A DNA stretch of 64,000 nucleotides from Nonomuraea sp. SYSU D8015 (GTDB taxonomy: Bacteria; Actinomycetota; Actinomycetes; Streptosporangiales; Streptosporangiaceae). Under the pieces are notes generated by a model. It did not search any database. It worked only from the letters and a program-made list of their open reading frames with translations, and was not told where the DNA came from. Positions 18,168 to 25,689 of this stretch are shown here, piece by piece; the first letter of the stretch is position 1, and each line of letters opens with the position of its first letter. The DNA is taken from contig NZ_VJYI01000001.1 of assembly GCF_008065375.1 (NCBI RefSeq), positions 930,001-994,000 of the forward strand. The letters are read 5' to 3'. The position numbers and the translations under genes are program-made.

Positions 18168-18250
18168 GGTCGCTTGCGACCATCAGGGGTTACGGGTTCG
18201 CGTGTTCTGGGGGCCTGATCCCGGCGTGCTCGCGTGGTCACGCGGGCACG
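18168..18250 (-). promoter_or_regulatory. Inverted repeats between the glycosyltransferase remnant and helR
   Basis: A 12-bp inverted repeat with one mismatch (18225-18236 and 18239-18250) straddles the stop codon of the glycosyltransferase remnant and could fold into a strong stem. A second, GGTCGC-TT-GCGACC (18168-18181), sits 20 bp before the helR start. No T-run follows the first, so an attenuator or processing site fits as well as a terminator. The second could be an operator. Function is inferred from form only. Confidence 0.45.
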
Positions 18251-19042
18251 GGCGGCCTTTCCCGGGTGACCGCGTCGAGCAGCAGCTTCGCGGCCTCCGC
18301 CGCCCCGTCGGTGCGGATCGTGCCGGCCACGGCGGTCGCTCGTGCGCGGGTCTCGGGGGCCAGGGCCGTTTCGAGCGCGGCTGACAGGGACTCGCGGCGG
18401 CCCTGCGCGCGGATGGCCTCGATCGCCACCCGGGCGATGTCCTCCGAGACGTGGCGCATGCTGCCGAGGCCGACGTACACCGGCGGTGCGCCGGCGTCCA
18501 GGAACGCCGCCAACCCGGCCGGGAGCGGGCGCTCGTCCGGCAGCATCCACGCACCGGTCCGCACGACGTCGAGGTCCGAGGTCTCCTGCCACGGGCCCAG
18601 GGTCGGGTCCGCCGCCGGCCACGGCCGGCCGGTGAAGAGGAAGTCGCGGACGTCGTCCACCGGTGGCAGGCCGATCGAGGCCCGGTGGGTGGTGAGCGCC
18701 TCGCGGCGCAGCGCGTTGTAGGTCTGGGCGTTCAGGTCCCACAGCACCCGGTTGTCGATCACCCCCGGTGGGGAACGGCCGGCCCGGCAGCAGCGCCGGC
18801 GGCGTGTGGTGCGGGGTCACGCGCCGGGAGGCGTCCGCCGCCGACGACGGTCGCACCATCGAGCGCATCGGCGGGCCGACCGGCACCAGCGGGACGCCGA
18901 CACGGGCAGGCGGCTCCGCGAACTCCTCGTCGGGCGGCGCGCACACCCGCACCTCCGCCCCGAGGTCCCGCAGCCGCACGGCGAGCCCCGCCATCGGTTC
19001 GACGTCCCCGCGCGACCCGTACGTCGCCAACAACACCCGCAT
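18238..19042 (-). pseudogene. Decayed rifamycin-type UDP-glycosyltransferase (MGT/Rgt family)
   Basis: The N-terminus MRVLLATYGSRGDVEPMAGLAVRLRDLGAEVRVCAPPDEEF is a classic GT1 acceptor-domain start. Homologues run to about 400 residues; here roughly 70 residues are missing after SSAADASRR and roughly 85 after [11 protein letters not shown]. The second gap removes the donor-sugar motif (HHGGAGT type). A frameshift lies in the G-run at about 18765-18769, between PGRPFPTG and [12 protein letters not shown]. The rest, [17 protein letters not shown]...[10 protein letters not shown] and [30 protein letters not shown], matches rifamycin/macrolide glycosyltransferases as I recall them. The enzyme cannot work. 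A ribosome site (AAAGGGGG) and an RAE-like promoter still precede it. Confidence 0.85.
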
Positions 19043-19099
19043 TTCGCATCCCCCTTTCCGCAGGTTCCGGCCTCGGCCGACGATTCTGCGGCACGACCC

Positions 19100-19118
19100 G
19101 GGTCTTGCCGCAAGCCCC
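19100..19118. promoter_or_regulatory. Rifamycin-associated element (RAE)-like 19-bp inverted repeat
   Basis: Read on the minus strand the site is GGGGCTTGCGGCAAGACCC, an inverted repeat of two 9-base arms around one central base with a single arm mismatch. It agrees, at all but about one position, with the RAE I recall from the promoters of actinomycete rifamycin-resistance genes. It lies 58 bp upstream of the glycosyltransferase ATG. A -10-like CAGAAT follows about 10 bp downstream on the minus strand, and a TATACG box (19128-19133) lies at a similar distance on the plus strand, so it could drive both directions. Confidence 0.8.
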
Positions 19119-19139
19119 CGGGTCCGCTATACGTTGAGA

Positions 19140-19249
19140 GTGGAAAGGAGCGGGTCATCCCCTTTCCGTTGTCTGAGCCGCCTCCGGGCGAGCAGCTGGA
19201 GATCTACGACATCGCGAAAACCGTGCCACGCGGCAGGACCAGGCGGTGA
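19140..19249 (+). other. Possible short or truncated ORF behind the plus-strand RAE promoter
   Basis: Downstream of the RAE on the plus strand, a ribosome-site-like AAGGAG (19143-19148) precedes an open frame reading VIPFPLSEPPPGEQLEIYDIAKTVPRGRTRR and ending at TGA 19247-19249. No ATG or GTG sits at a sensible distance; GTC, ATC or the internal TTG would have to serve. It may be the broken start of a former RAE-controlled gene. I do not recognise the product. Confidence 0.25.
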
Positions 19250-19436
19250 TCGCCGGATCAGAGCCGGCTGACTCCGGCAGCGCATCGCCGGTCCTCGGGG
19301 CGCGCAGCGGGGGTGCGTCCTCGGTCACTGGGCAGATGGACGGGTCGTCGAGACCGGAGTCGTCCGCGGTGCGCAGCCCGATGACCGCCGTCGTGGCGTC
19401 CGTCGGGTGTCCTGCCTCGAAGCTCGGCGTCGTCAT
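19155..19436 (-). CDS. Small hypothetical protein coupled to the alpha/beta hydrolase
   Basis: A 93-residue frame starts at an ATG overlapping the hydrolase stop (ATGA) and is preceded by GGAGG, which supports translation. It begins MTTPSFEAGHPTDATTAVIGLRTADDSGLDDPSICPVTEDAPPLRAP and becomes Arg/Ala-rich after about residue 70. I recognise no domain. The strong start and weak end suggest the 5' part of a gene cut off by a deletion, possibly the same event that shaped the RAE region on its far side. Confidence 0.35.
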   Translation of the reverse strand: MTTPSFEAGHPTDATTAVIGLRTADDSGLDDPSICPVTEDAPPLRAPRTGDALPESAGSDPAITAWSCRVARFSRCRRSPAARPEAAQTTERG

Positions 19437-20209
19437 CGCCGGAGGTGCCTCCGGAGGAATCGCAGCGTGGACTGGTGCAGCGTCGTGCGGTGCGGGACGG
19501 TCGCCCAGGCGTGGTCCGCGCCCTCGACGACTTCGAGTTCGGCGTTGCCGGCGTAGTGGTCCAGGTAACGGCGGGCGTACTCGAGGGGAGCGATGTCGTC
19601 CGCGTCGCCGTGCAGGATGTGGACCGGGCCGGTGTACGCTCGGGACCGCCCGTAGACATCGAGACCGGCGATGTCCTCGACGAGCTCGGGACTCATCCGG
19701 TAGCCGTCGGCGTCGAAGTAGCCCTTCTTCTCGATCTGCGCCGCGAGGCTCCGGCCCTTGAGGTAGCCGCTCCCGATCTCGAAGGGAGCCACGGCGGCCG
19801 GGGACCACAGGCACAGCGCGCTGATCCCGGGCTCCTCGGCGGCGGCGATGCCGGCGACCACGCCACCCATGCTCATGCCGAGCAGGCCCAGCCGGCCGGG
19901 GTCGACGAAGTCGAGGGTCCGGACCGTCCGCACCACCGCGCGGGTTTCGGCGATCTCGCCGCTGATGGTCACGTCGAAGAAGTCGCCGTCGCTCTCGCCG
20001 TGGCCGGAGAGGTCGAACCGGACCGAGGCGATCCCGTTGGCCTCCAGCAGCCGGGACATGCCGACGAAGGACGGCAGTTCGAGCCGGTTGGAGGCGAATC
20101 CGTGGACGAACACCGCGGTCGGCCAGAGGGTTCCGGCCGGGCCCTCGGGGATGTGGAGTGTTGAGCGCAGCGTCAGGCCGTTGTGACGGAAGTCGTGATA
20201 ACGGATCAA
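19433..20209 (-). CDS. Alpha/beta hydrolase (feruloyl/acetyl esterase-like)
   Basis: This 258-residue serine hydrolase has the oxyanion-side motif VFVHGFASN, the nucleophile elbow GMSMGG with Ser113, a likely Asp in HGDADDIAP near residue 203 and a His in GADHAW near 233. The cap and motifs resemble bacterial cinnamoyl/feruloyl esterases of the BAAT/dienelactone-like group. It starts 10 bp after the MFS transporter stop, so the two form one minus-strand operon opposite a LacI gene, fitting uptake and de-esterification of a plant-derived ester. Substrate is inferred. Confidence 0.88.
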   Translation of the reverse strand: MIRYHDFRHNGLTLRSTLHIPEGPAGTLWPTAVFVHGFASNRLELPSFVGMSRLLEANGIASVRFDLSGHGESDGDFFDVTISGEIAETRAVVRTVRTLDFVDPGRLGLLGMSMGGVVAGIAAAEEPGISALCLWSPAAVAPFEIGSGYLKGRSLAAQIEKKGYFDADGYRMSPELVEDIAGLDVYGRSRAYTGPVHILHGDADDIAPLEYARRYLDHYAGNAELEVVEGADHAWATVPHRTTLHQSTLRFLRRHLRR

Positions 20210-20219
20210 GGGTCGCCTT

Positions 20220-21509
20220 TCAGATCGTCTCGCGGGCGGCGGCGTTCAGCTCGACCGGCTCTCCGAGCTGGGAGGCCTTGGGCAGCCGCGGCACCCAGAC
20301 CAGGCCGATGACCGCCGCGACCAGCATCAGGCCGAACAGCGCGCCGAACATCAGCCGGGTGTTGGCCAGGGCGAAGGCGGGAGTGACCAGGGCGGCCAGT
20401 CCGGCGACGGCCCGGGTGAAGGCCATCGTCACCCCGCCGGCGGTGGCCCGCAGCAGGGTGGGGAACAGTTCCTGGGACCAGACCTTGTAGATGGACTCGC
20501 CGGCGAAGGCGTTGCCGAGACCGGAGATCAGCATGACGGCGACCAGGGCGAACTTGGTCGGCCCCAGCAGGGCGGGGAGCGCCCAGGCGACGACGATCAG
20601 AGCGGAGCCCGCGGCGAACCAGACCTGCCGGGCCGGCCGGTCGACCACCCGCATGAACACCAGGCCGGCGACGAAGCCGATCGGCAGTCCGAGGAGGGAC
20701 AGCTGCGAGAACTGCGCGACCTCTCCCTTGGCCAGAGCGGTCCACAGGAAGGTGCCGAACTGGCCGAGGGTGTTCGCGCCGAGGTTCCAGGCGGCGTAGT
20801 ACAGGCCGGTCGCCAGCAGGGCGTAGACGGCCGGGGCCCGGAAGAGCTCCCTGATGCGGCCGAACCGGATGGCCTCGGAGCCCGCGGTGGTGTTCGCGTC
20901 GGCGGCCCGGCGCGCGGCCGCCCATTCGGCCGACTCGCTCAGGGTCAGGCGAAGGAGCAGCACGATGACGGCCACGATCAGCAGGTGGGCGAAGAGTATG
21001 CGGCCGCCCAGCATGCCCTGCACGCCCATGAATGAGCTCAGCACCAGCACGGCCACGATGCCGGCGAGCCACAGCATGCTGGAGAACACCACCATGGTGC
21101 CCTTCTTGCCGGCCGGCGCCTCCTCGTTGACGAGGGCGAGCGACACGGGGAGATCCGCGCCGATGGCCAGACCGGTCGCGACGACACCGGCGTACAGCAG
21201 GGCCGGTCCCGGCGCCAGGAGCAGCAGAAGGATGCCGACCGCGTAGAGCATGAGTGAGAGGGTGAAGATTTTCCGGCGGCCGAACCGGTCGCCCAGCCGG
21301 CCGCCGAACAGCGCGCCGGCCGCGAACGTCAGCGTCTGCAGGCCCAGCAGGGATCCGATGGTCTCGGCGCTGAGCTGGAGCGCGGCGGCGTAGTAACCGC
21401 CGATGGCGATTCCCGAGGTCACCAGGGCTCCGGCGTCCAGATACGACGCCATACCGGCGAGGATCGCGGTCTTCCAGGGGTTTCTCGTGGGGTTTCCGAT
21501 GTCGTGCAT
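20220..21509 (-). CDS. MFS transporter, sugar/inositol-type
   Basis: This 429-residue carrier has twelve predicted spans and the major facilitator loop GGRLGDRFGRRK between helices 2 and 3, plus a second half signature around FMRVVDRPARQVW. The start is ATG 21509 behind GAGGAC, chosen over an upstream in-frame ATG because the intervening 29 residues (RWLRPGAALSGPHRP...) look non-coding. The sequence style (NPWKTAILAGMASYLDAGALVTSGIAIGGYY) recalls sugar or inositol proton symporters. It is cotranscribed with the esterase and divergent from a LacI regulator. Confidence 0.9.
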   Translation of the reverse strand: MHDIGNPTRNPWKTAILAGMASYLDAGALVTSGIAIGGYYAAALQLSAETIGSLLGLQTLTFAAGALFGGRLGDRFGRRKIFTLSLMLYAVGILLLLLAPGPALLYAGVVATGLAIGADLPVSLALVNEEAPAGKKGTMVVFSSMLWLAGIVAVLVLSSFMGVQGMLGGRILFAHLLIVAVIVLLLRLTLSESAEWAAARRAADANTTAGSEAIRFGRIRELFRAPAVYALLATGLYYAAWNLGANTLGQFGTFLWTALAKGEVAQFSQLSLLGLPIGFVAGLVFMRVVDRPARQVWFAAGSALIVVAWALPALLGPTKFALVAVMLISGLGNAFAGESIYKVWSQELFPTLLRATAGGVTMAFTRAVAGLAALVTPAFALANTRLMFGALFGLMLVAAVIGLVWVPRLPKASQLGEPVELNAAARETI

Positions 21510-21601
21510 GGGGGGTCCTCTTCGTTGACTGCCGACGACGGGACGGTGGGGGCCTGAGAGGGCAGCGCCTGGCCGGAGCCAACGGAATCCTGCCACGGAG
21601 C

Positions 21602-21638
21602 GTTAACTTAAAGCTGTCACTTAAACGTGTAGGTTAAC
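21602..21638. promoter_or_regulatory. AT-rich operator region between MFS and LacI genes
   Basis: In otherwise GC-rich DNA, GTTAAC occurs at 21602-21607 and again at 21633-21638, with two TTAA-containing half sites (ACTTAAA, 21605-21611 and 21619-21625) between them. The layout suggests paired operators for the adjacent LacI protein, controlling the transporter-esterase operon and itself. Confidence 0.5.
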
Positions 21639-21689
21639 TGCTCGTAAGCTAGTCGTGGCGGTTGGCTTTGGCAAGAGGTTTGTCAGAGA

Positions 21690-22706
21690 GTGGGGTGCAT
21701 GACCGGGACGTCTGGCGGTAGGCGGGTAACGAGCGGGGATGTCGCGAGGGAGGCCGGAGTCTCCCGCGCGACGGTGAGCTACGTCCTCAACGACACCCCT
21801 CACCAGAAGATCGCCGAGGAGACGCGCCGCCGGGTGCTGGATGCGGCCGCCCGGCTCGGCTACGCGCCGTCGGCATCGGCGCGCGCACTGCGGAGGGGGC
21901 GCTCGGACATCGTGCTCGGCCTGCTGCCGGACTGGCCGATCCAGCATGTCCTGGGACGGCTGATCCAGCAGCTGACCAAGGCCTTCGCCGAACACGAGCT
22001 CACCTTCCTCGTGCACTCGTCGGCTCCCCCCGCTCGGCCCCTGCGGGAGATCTGGAAGGCCATGACGCCTGCGGCGGTGCTGGCGCTGGCCGAGTTCCCC
22101 GAGGCCGAGGCCGAGGCCATGCGGGCGGCAGGCATCGAGGTCGTCATGGCGGCGCACGGTTCGGTACGCGGGGAGCCGCGGCCTCCTCTGGTGTTCGAGG
22201 AGCCGATCGGCGCGGCCCAGGCCCGCCACCTCGTCGGCTCCCACCGCCGGCTCGGCTACGCCTACCCGGACCTGCCGACACTCGACGTCCTGGCCCAGCC
22301 GCGCCTGGACGGCGTCCGCAAGGTCTGCGCCGAGCTCGGTCTCCCGCAGCCGGATGTCCGAACCGTCCCCCTCGACCCGGACGATGCCGCCGAGGCGGTG
22401 AAGGCGTGGCTCGCCGCCGACCCGGCGGTGACGGGCATCTGCGCGTTCAACGACGACGTCGCCCTGGCCGTGCTCGCCGCCCTGCAGTCCCTGGGGCTGC
22501 GGGCCCCGCAGGATCTCGCTGTGATCGGCGTCGACGACATCCCCGGCGCGGCGCTGGCACAGCCACCGCTCACCACGATCGTCCGCGACACCGCCACCCT
22601 CGCGCGGGGCCTGGCCCGCCGCGTCGTCGACGCCCTCGACGGGAAACAGGACCCTCCGGATCCCATCCAGGATCCGCTACGGGTTCACGTGCGGGAATCG
22701 GCCTGA
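21690..22706 (+). CDS. LacI-family transcriptional regulator
   Basis: This 338-residue protein has the LacI helix-turn-helix (VTSGDVAREAGVSRATVSYVLND, residues 13-35) and a sensor domain ending ITGICAFNDDVALAVLAALQSLGL...AVIGVDDIPGAALAQPPLTTI. ATG 21690 is the first start; ATG 21699 gives a more usual N-terminus. It is divergent from the MFS transporter-esterase operon and probably represses it through the AT-rich sites between them. Confidence 0.94.
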   Translation: MGCMTGTSGGRRVTSGDVAREAGVSRATVSYVLNDTPHQKIAEETRRRVLDAAARLGYAPSASARALRRGRSDIVLGLLPDWPIQHVLGRLIQQLTKAFAEHELTFLVHSSAPPARPLREIWKAMTPAAVLALAEFPEAEAEAMRAAGIEVVMAAHGSVRGEPRPPLVFEEPIGAAQARHLVGSHRRLGYAYPDLPTLDVLAQPRLDGVRKVCAELGLPQPDVRTVPLDPDDAAEAVKAWLAADPAVTGICAFNDDVALAVLAALQSLGLRAPQDLAVIGVDDIPGAALAQPPLTTIVRDTATLARGLARRVVDALDGKQDPPDPIQDPLRVHVRESA

Positions 22707-22722
22707 CGGCTCTGCGCCGGGT

Positions 22723-23001
22723 TCATTCGGGCTGTGGGCGGGCGTCGTTCGGCTGGTCGCCCTCCTCGTGGCCGCTTCCCAGGGCATGTCCGATTTCGTC
22801 AAGCCTGCTCGCCGCCTCGCCGACGTCCTGCGCAATGGCCTCGTACAATTCCGCCACGATCCCGGCCAGCGCCATCGACTCCGGTAACTCGCCGAAGATG
22901 GACGGGGTGAAGGGCGGGAGTGATCGCGCCGTCAGGTCTGAAAGGGTGCGGGCCGTTTCCTGGCATTCGCCGACAGCCTTCGAACGAGATTCGTCACTCA
23001 T
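22723..23001 (-). CDS. Small helical hypothetical protein
   Basis: This 92-residue protein starts at ATG 23001 behind GGAG. It is predicted mostly helical (ALAGIVAELYEAIAQDVGEAASRLDEIGHAL, residues 44-74) with a charged, disordered tail (GSGHEEGDQPNDARPQPE). Its size and single amphipathic helix recall WXG100/ESX-associated small proteins, but no WXG motif is present, so I leave it unnamed. It ends close to the convergent LacI gene and follows the molybdopterin oxidoreductase on the same strand, 74 bp downstream of that gene's stop. Confidence 0.6.
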   Translation of the reverse strand: MSDESRSKAVGECQETARTLSDLTARSLPPFTPSIFGELPESMALAGIVAELYEAIAQDVGEAASRLDEIGHALGSGHEEGDQPNDARPQPE

Positions 23002-23074
23002 CGGACTCCATGCGCGACAGCGGCGTCGATGGACGGTCGGCAGGTTAGGCGAATGGCGATGTATGGCGAATCTG

Positions 23075-25255
23075 TCACATGACTGGCGGGGCGACCGCAG
23101 CCCTTGCATGGGGACGTCGAGGGCCGCGCGGAGGCTCGGCGGATGGGCGCCGCACGGTGACGACGACGCCGTTGAGGGCGGCGGTGCCCGTAAGGTCGTC
23201 GAGATACTCGGGGTCGGTGAGGTCGTTGGCGCTGACGCCGGGCACTGTCGCCGCCAGGCTGAGGGCCACGCGGTCGCGGGCGTGGCCGTAGCCGTGGGGG
23301 AGGCTGACCACTCCCGGCATGATGTCGTCGGTGCCCCTGACCTCGACGGTCACCTCTCCGGTCCGCGACTCCACGCGTACGCGTTCGCCGTCGGTCAGAC
23401 CACGGGCGGCCATGTCGGACGGGTGCATGAGAAGCTCGTGCCTGGGCCGGCCCTTGGTGAGCCGGGCGGAGTTGTGCATCCAGGAGTTGTTGTCACGCAG
23501 GTGACGCCGCCCGATCAGCAACAGGCCGTCCTCGGGGACGGCGGTCAGGAGATCGGCGCGGGCGCGTGCCAGGTCGGCGATCAGCAGCGGGGAGGCGGCG
23601 TCGACACGTTTGCCTGGGGTCTGCAGCCGGGCCGGCATGGTCGAGCGCAAGGGTCCCAAGTCGAGGCCATGAGGGTGGCGGCGCAGCTTGGCCAGGGACA
23701 GTCGGTAGGGGCCGGTGCGCAGGGCCAGGTCCACGATCCGGGCCGGTGACAGGCGCATCAGCGACCGGTCCTGCAGCGAGCCGGAGCGGACCTTGCGCCG
23801 GTAGTGGCGGGCCAGGTCGCGGAAGATCTCCCAGTCATGGCGTGCGTCGTCCGGCCTGGGCAGCGGTGCGGGGACGTATCGGGCGATGTTGCGTACGGCC
23901 AGCATGGTGAAGACGAGATCGTAGTGGTCGCGCTGCAGCAGGTGGGTCGGTGGCAGGATCACGTCCGCGTGGCGGGTCGTCTCGTTGATGTAGAAGTCGA
24001 CGCAGGCCATGAAGTCCAGCTCGGGCAGCGCCTGGTCGAGGGCGTTGCCGCCGGGTGAGGACAGCACCGGGTTTCCGGCCACCGTGAGCAGGGCGTGCAC
24101 CTGGCCCTCGCCTGGTGTGCGTATTTCCTCTGCGAGGACCGCCACGGGCAGTTCGCCGGCGAACTCCGGCAGGCCGCGCACCCGGCTGCGCCAGCGGGCG
24201 TAGTGGCCGGGGTCGAGGCGGCCGCTGCCGATGAGGTCGACCGCCGGGCTGGGCACCAGGGTCCCGCCGGGCCGGTCGAAGTTTCCGGTGATCAGATTGA
24301 GGAGCTGGATGCCCCACTGGCACAGCGCGCCGAACCGCTGAGTCGACACTCCCGTACGGCCGTAACAGGCCGCCGCAGGGGCGGCGGCGAAGTCGTGTGA
24401 GATCCGTTTGATCGTGTTCGCGGGCACACCGGTGATCGAGGCCGCCCGTTCCGGTGTGTACTCCTCCAAATGGTCACGCACCTCCCGCAGGCCGTCGACG
24501 TAGCCGGCGGGGCGGGCCGGCCCTTCGTCCAGAATGAGCCGTACCATAGCCATGATCAGCACAACGTCGGTGCCCGGCCGGATGAAGTGGTGCTCGTCGG
24601 CGAGGCCCGCGGACTCGGTACGGCGCGGATCGAAGAGCACCATGCGTCCGCCCCGCTCACGCAGCCGCCGGATGCGTCCGGCGATCCCGGGAGCGCTCAT
24701 CAAGCTGCCGTTGGACACCACGGGATTGGCGCCGAAGACCAGGAAGTAGCTGGTGCGGTCGATGTCGGGGACCGGGATCAGCCACTGGTCGCCGTACAGC
24801 AGATAAGAGACGAACTGGCTCGGCAACTGGTCCACCGACCCCGCGGAGAACCTGTTGCGGGTGCCGAGCATGCGCATCAGCGGGGTGACGTGGGTCAGCG
24901 CGCCGAGGCTGTGCACGACCGGGTTGCCCAGATACACCGCCACCGCGTCCGCCCCGTGCCGGGCCCGCGTCTGGGCGAGCCCGGTGGCGACCAGGTGGAG
25001 CGCCTCATCCCAGGAAGTCTCCTGCCAGCCGGACCCGGTTCGCCTGACCGGGCGGCGCAGCCGGTCCGGGTCGTCGTGAACGTCACGCAGGGCGATCGCC
25101 TTGGGGCAGATGTGCCCGCGGGCGAAGGGATCCTCCTCATCGCCGCGGATATCGGTGATCCGGTCGCCGGCCAGGGTGATACGCAGGCCGCACATGGCCT
25201 CGCAGAGATTGCACGCGGCGATCCGCGTCTCGCTCCGATCGTTGATCGCCCGCAT
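23075..25255 (-). CDS. Molybdopterin-dependent oxidoreductase with [4Fe-4S] cluster
   Basis: This 726-residue protein is of the formate dehydrogenase/nitrate reductase (DMSO reductase) type. An N-terminal cluster motif C15-x2-C18-x3-C22-x27-C50 (CNLCEAMCG...ICPK) is complete. The molybdopterin domains follow (AVYLGNPVVHSLGALTHVTPLM; YFLVFGANPVVSNGSLMSAPG; GNPVLSSPGGNALDQALPELDFMACVDFYINETTRHADVILPP), with the cofactor-binding C-terminal domain starting at LLIGRRHLRDNNSWMHN. No Tat signal is present, so it is likely cytoplasmic. No partner subunit lies alongside. The family is certain; the substrate is not. Confidence 0.92.
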   Translation of the reverse strand: MRAINDRSETRIAACNLCEAMCGLRITLAGDRITDIRGDEEDPFARGHICPKAIALRDVHDDPDRLRRPVRRTGSGWQETSWDEALHLVATGLAQTRARHGADAVAVYLGNPVVHSLGALTHVTPLMRMLGTRNRFSAGSVDQLPSQFVSYLLYGDQWLIPVPDIDRTSYFLVFGANPVVSNGSLMSAPGIAGRIRRLRERGGRMVLFDPRRTESAGLADEHHFIRPGTDVVLIMAMVRLILDEGPARPAGYVDGLREVRDHLEEYTPERAASITGVPANTIKRISHDFAAAPAAACYGRTGVSTQRFGALCQWGIQLLNLITGNFDRPGGTLVPSPAVDLIGSGRLDPGHYARWRSRVRGLPEFAGELPVAVLAEEIRTPGEGQVHALLTVAGNPVLSSPGGNALDQALPELDFMACVDFYINETTRHADVILPPTHLLQRDHYDLVFTMLAVRNIARYVPAPLPRPDDARHDWEIFRDLARHYRRKVRSGSLQDRSLMRLSPARIVDLALRTGPYRLSLAKLRRHPHGLDLGPLRSTMPARLQTPGKRVDAASPLLIADLARARADLLTAVPEDGLLLIGRRHLRDNNSWMHNSARLTKGRPRHELLMHPSDMAARGLTDGERVRVESRTGEVTVEVRGTDDIMPGVVSLPHGYGHARDRVALSLAATVPGVSANDLTDPEYLDDLTGTAALNGVVVTVRRPSAEPPRGPRRPHARAAVAPPVM

Positions 25256-25374
25256 GACGGCCTTCCATCAGGACTGGGCAGGACTGGGAGCTGCGGTCAG
25301 CGGCTCCCACCACGTCAGGGTCGCACGTGACCCTCGGGCCCGCATCCGTCGCATGACTGGACCCGCCCTCGACG

Positions 25375-25610
25375 TCAGCCGGTGAAAACGCGCTCGGCCT
25401 CGTCGCGATGGGTGTGCAGGTCCCAGTAGACGGGAGCGATCTGCTCGGCGGTGGCCGTCGGCGCCTGGGTGGCGGCGATGGCTCCGTACGGCTGGAAGTC
25501 CAGCTGCTGCTGCACATCGGACGGGGTGGTCCGGGACTCGTCGTCCGGGGCGAGCTCCCGCACCTGCGTGGTGATGTCCGGGTGTAGTCGACAAGGAGCA
25601 CGTCGGCGTC
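25375..25610 (-). pseudogene. C-terminal remnant, possibly of a short-chain dehydrogenase
   Basis: A minus-strand stretch reads LTDADVLLVDYTRT and, after an apparent frame change, ITTQVRELAPDDESRTTPSDVQQQLDFQPYGAIAATQAPTATAEQIAPVYWDLHTHRDEAERVFTG with a stop at 25375-25377. The ending IAPVYWDLHTHRDEAERVF resembles the close of some SDR-family oxidoreductases (VAEVYWHLHTQPR type). The N-terminal Rossmann part is absent. The assignment is tentative; that it is a broken gene is more secure. Confidence 0.4.
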
Positions 25611-25644
25611 GGTCAGCGCCCAGGGTGGACCTGGACCGGGGGGA

Positions 25645-25676
25645 CGGTCTCCGTTCGGTCCGCCGAACGGAGACCG
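25645..25676 (-). terminator. Strong terminator hairpin after the rhamnosidase gene
   Basis: A perfect 14-bp stem (25645-25658 with 25663-25676) closes a four-base loop, starting 14 bp past the rhamnosidase stop on the minus strand. It should end that transcript before the remnant and the oxidoreductase. Confidence 0.85.
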
Positions 25677-25689
25677 CGGGCTCGGTGGA

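Noticed and set aside
16211..18721. 836-codon plus-strand frame opposite helR
   Set aside because: No recognisable motif; the minus strand encodes an intact HelR with ATPase motifs.
18148..19042. helR reading frame extended upstream to the ATG at 19042, giving a 1014-residue fusion
   Set aside because: The glycosyltransferase start falls in the same frame only because of its deletions and shift; the stretch between is an out-of-frame shadow, and GTG 18148 has a proper ribosome site.
23805..24400. Overlapping frames on the plus strand within the molybdopterin oxidoreductase
   Set aside because: Shadow frames of a complete 726-residue enzyme with an intact Fe-S motif.
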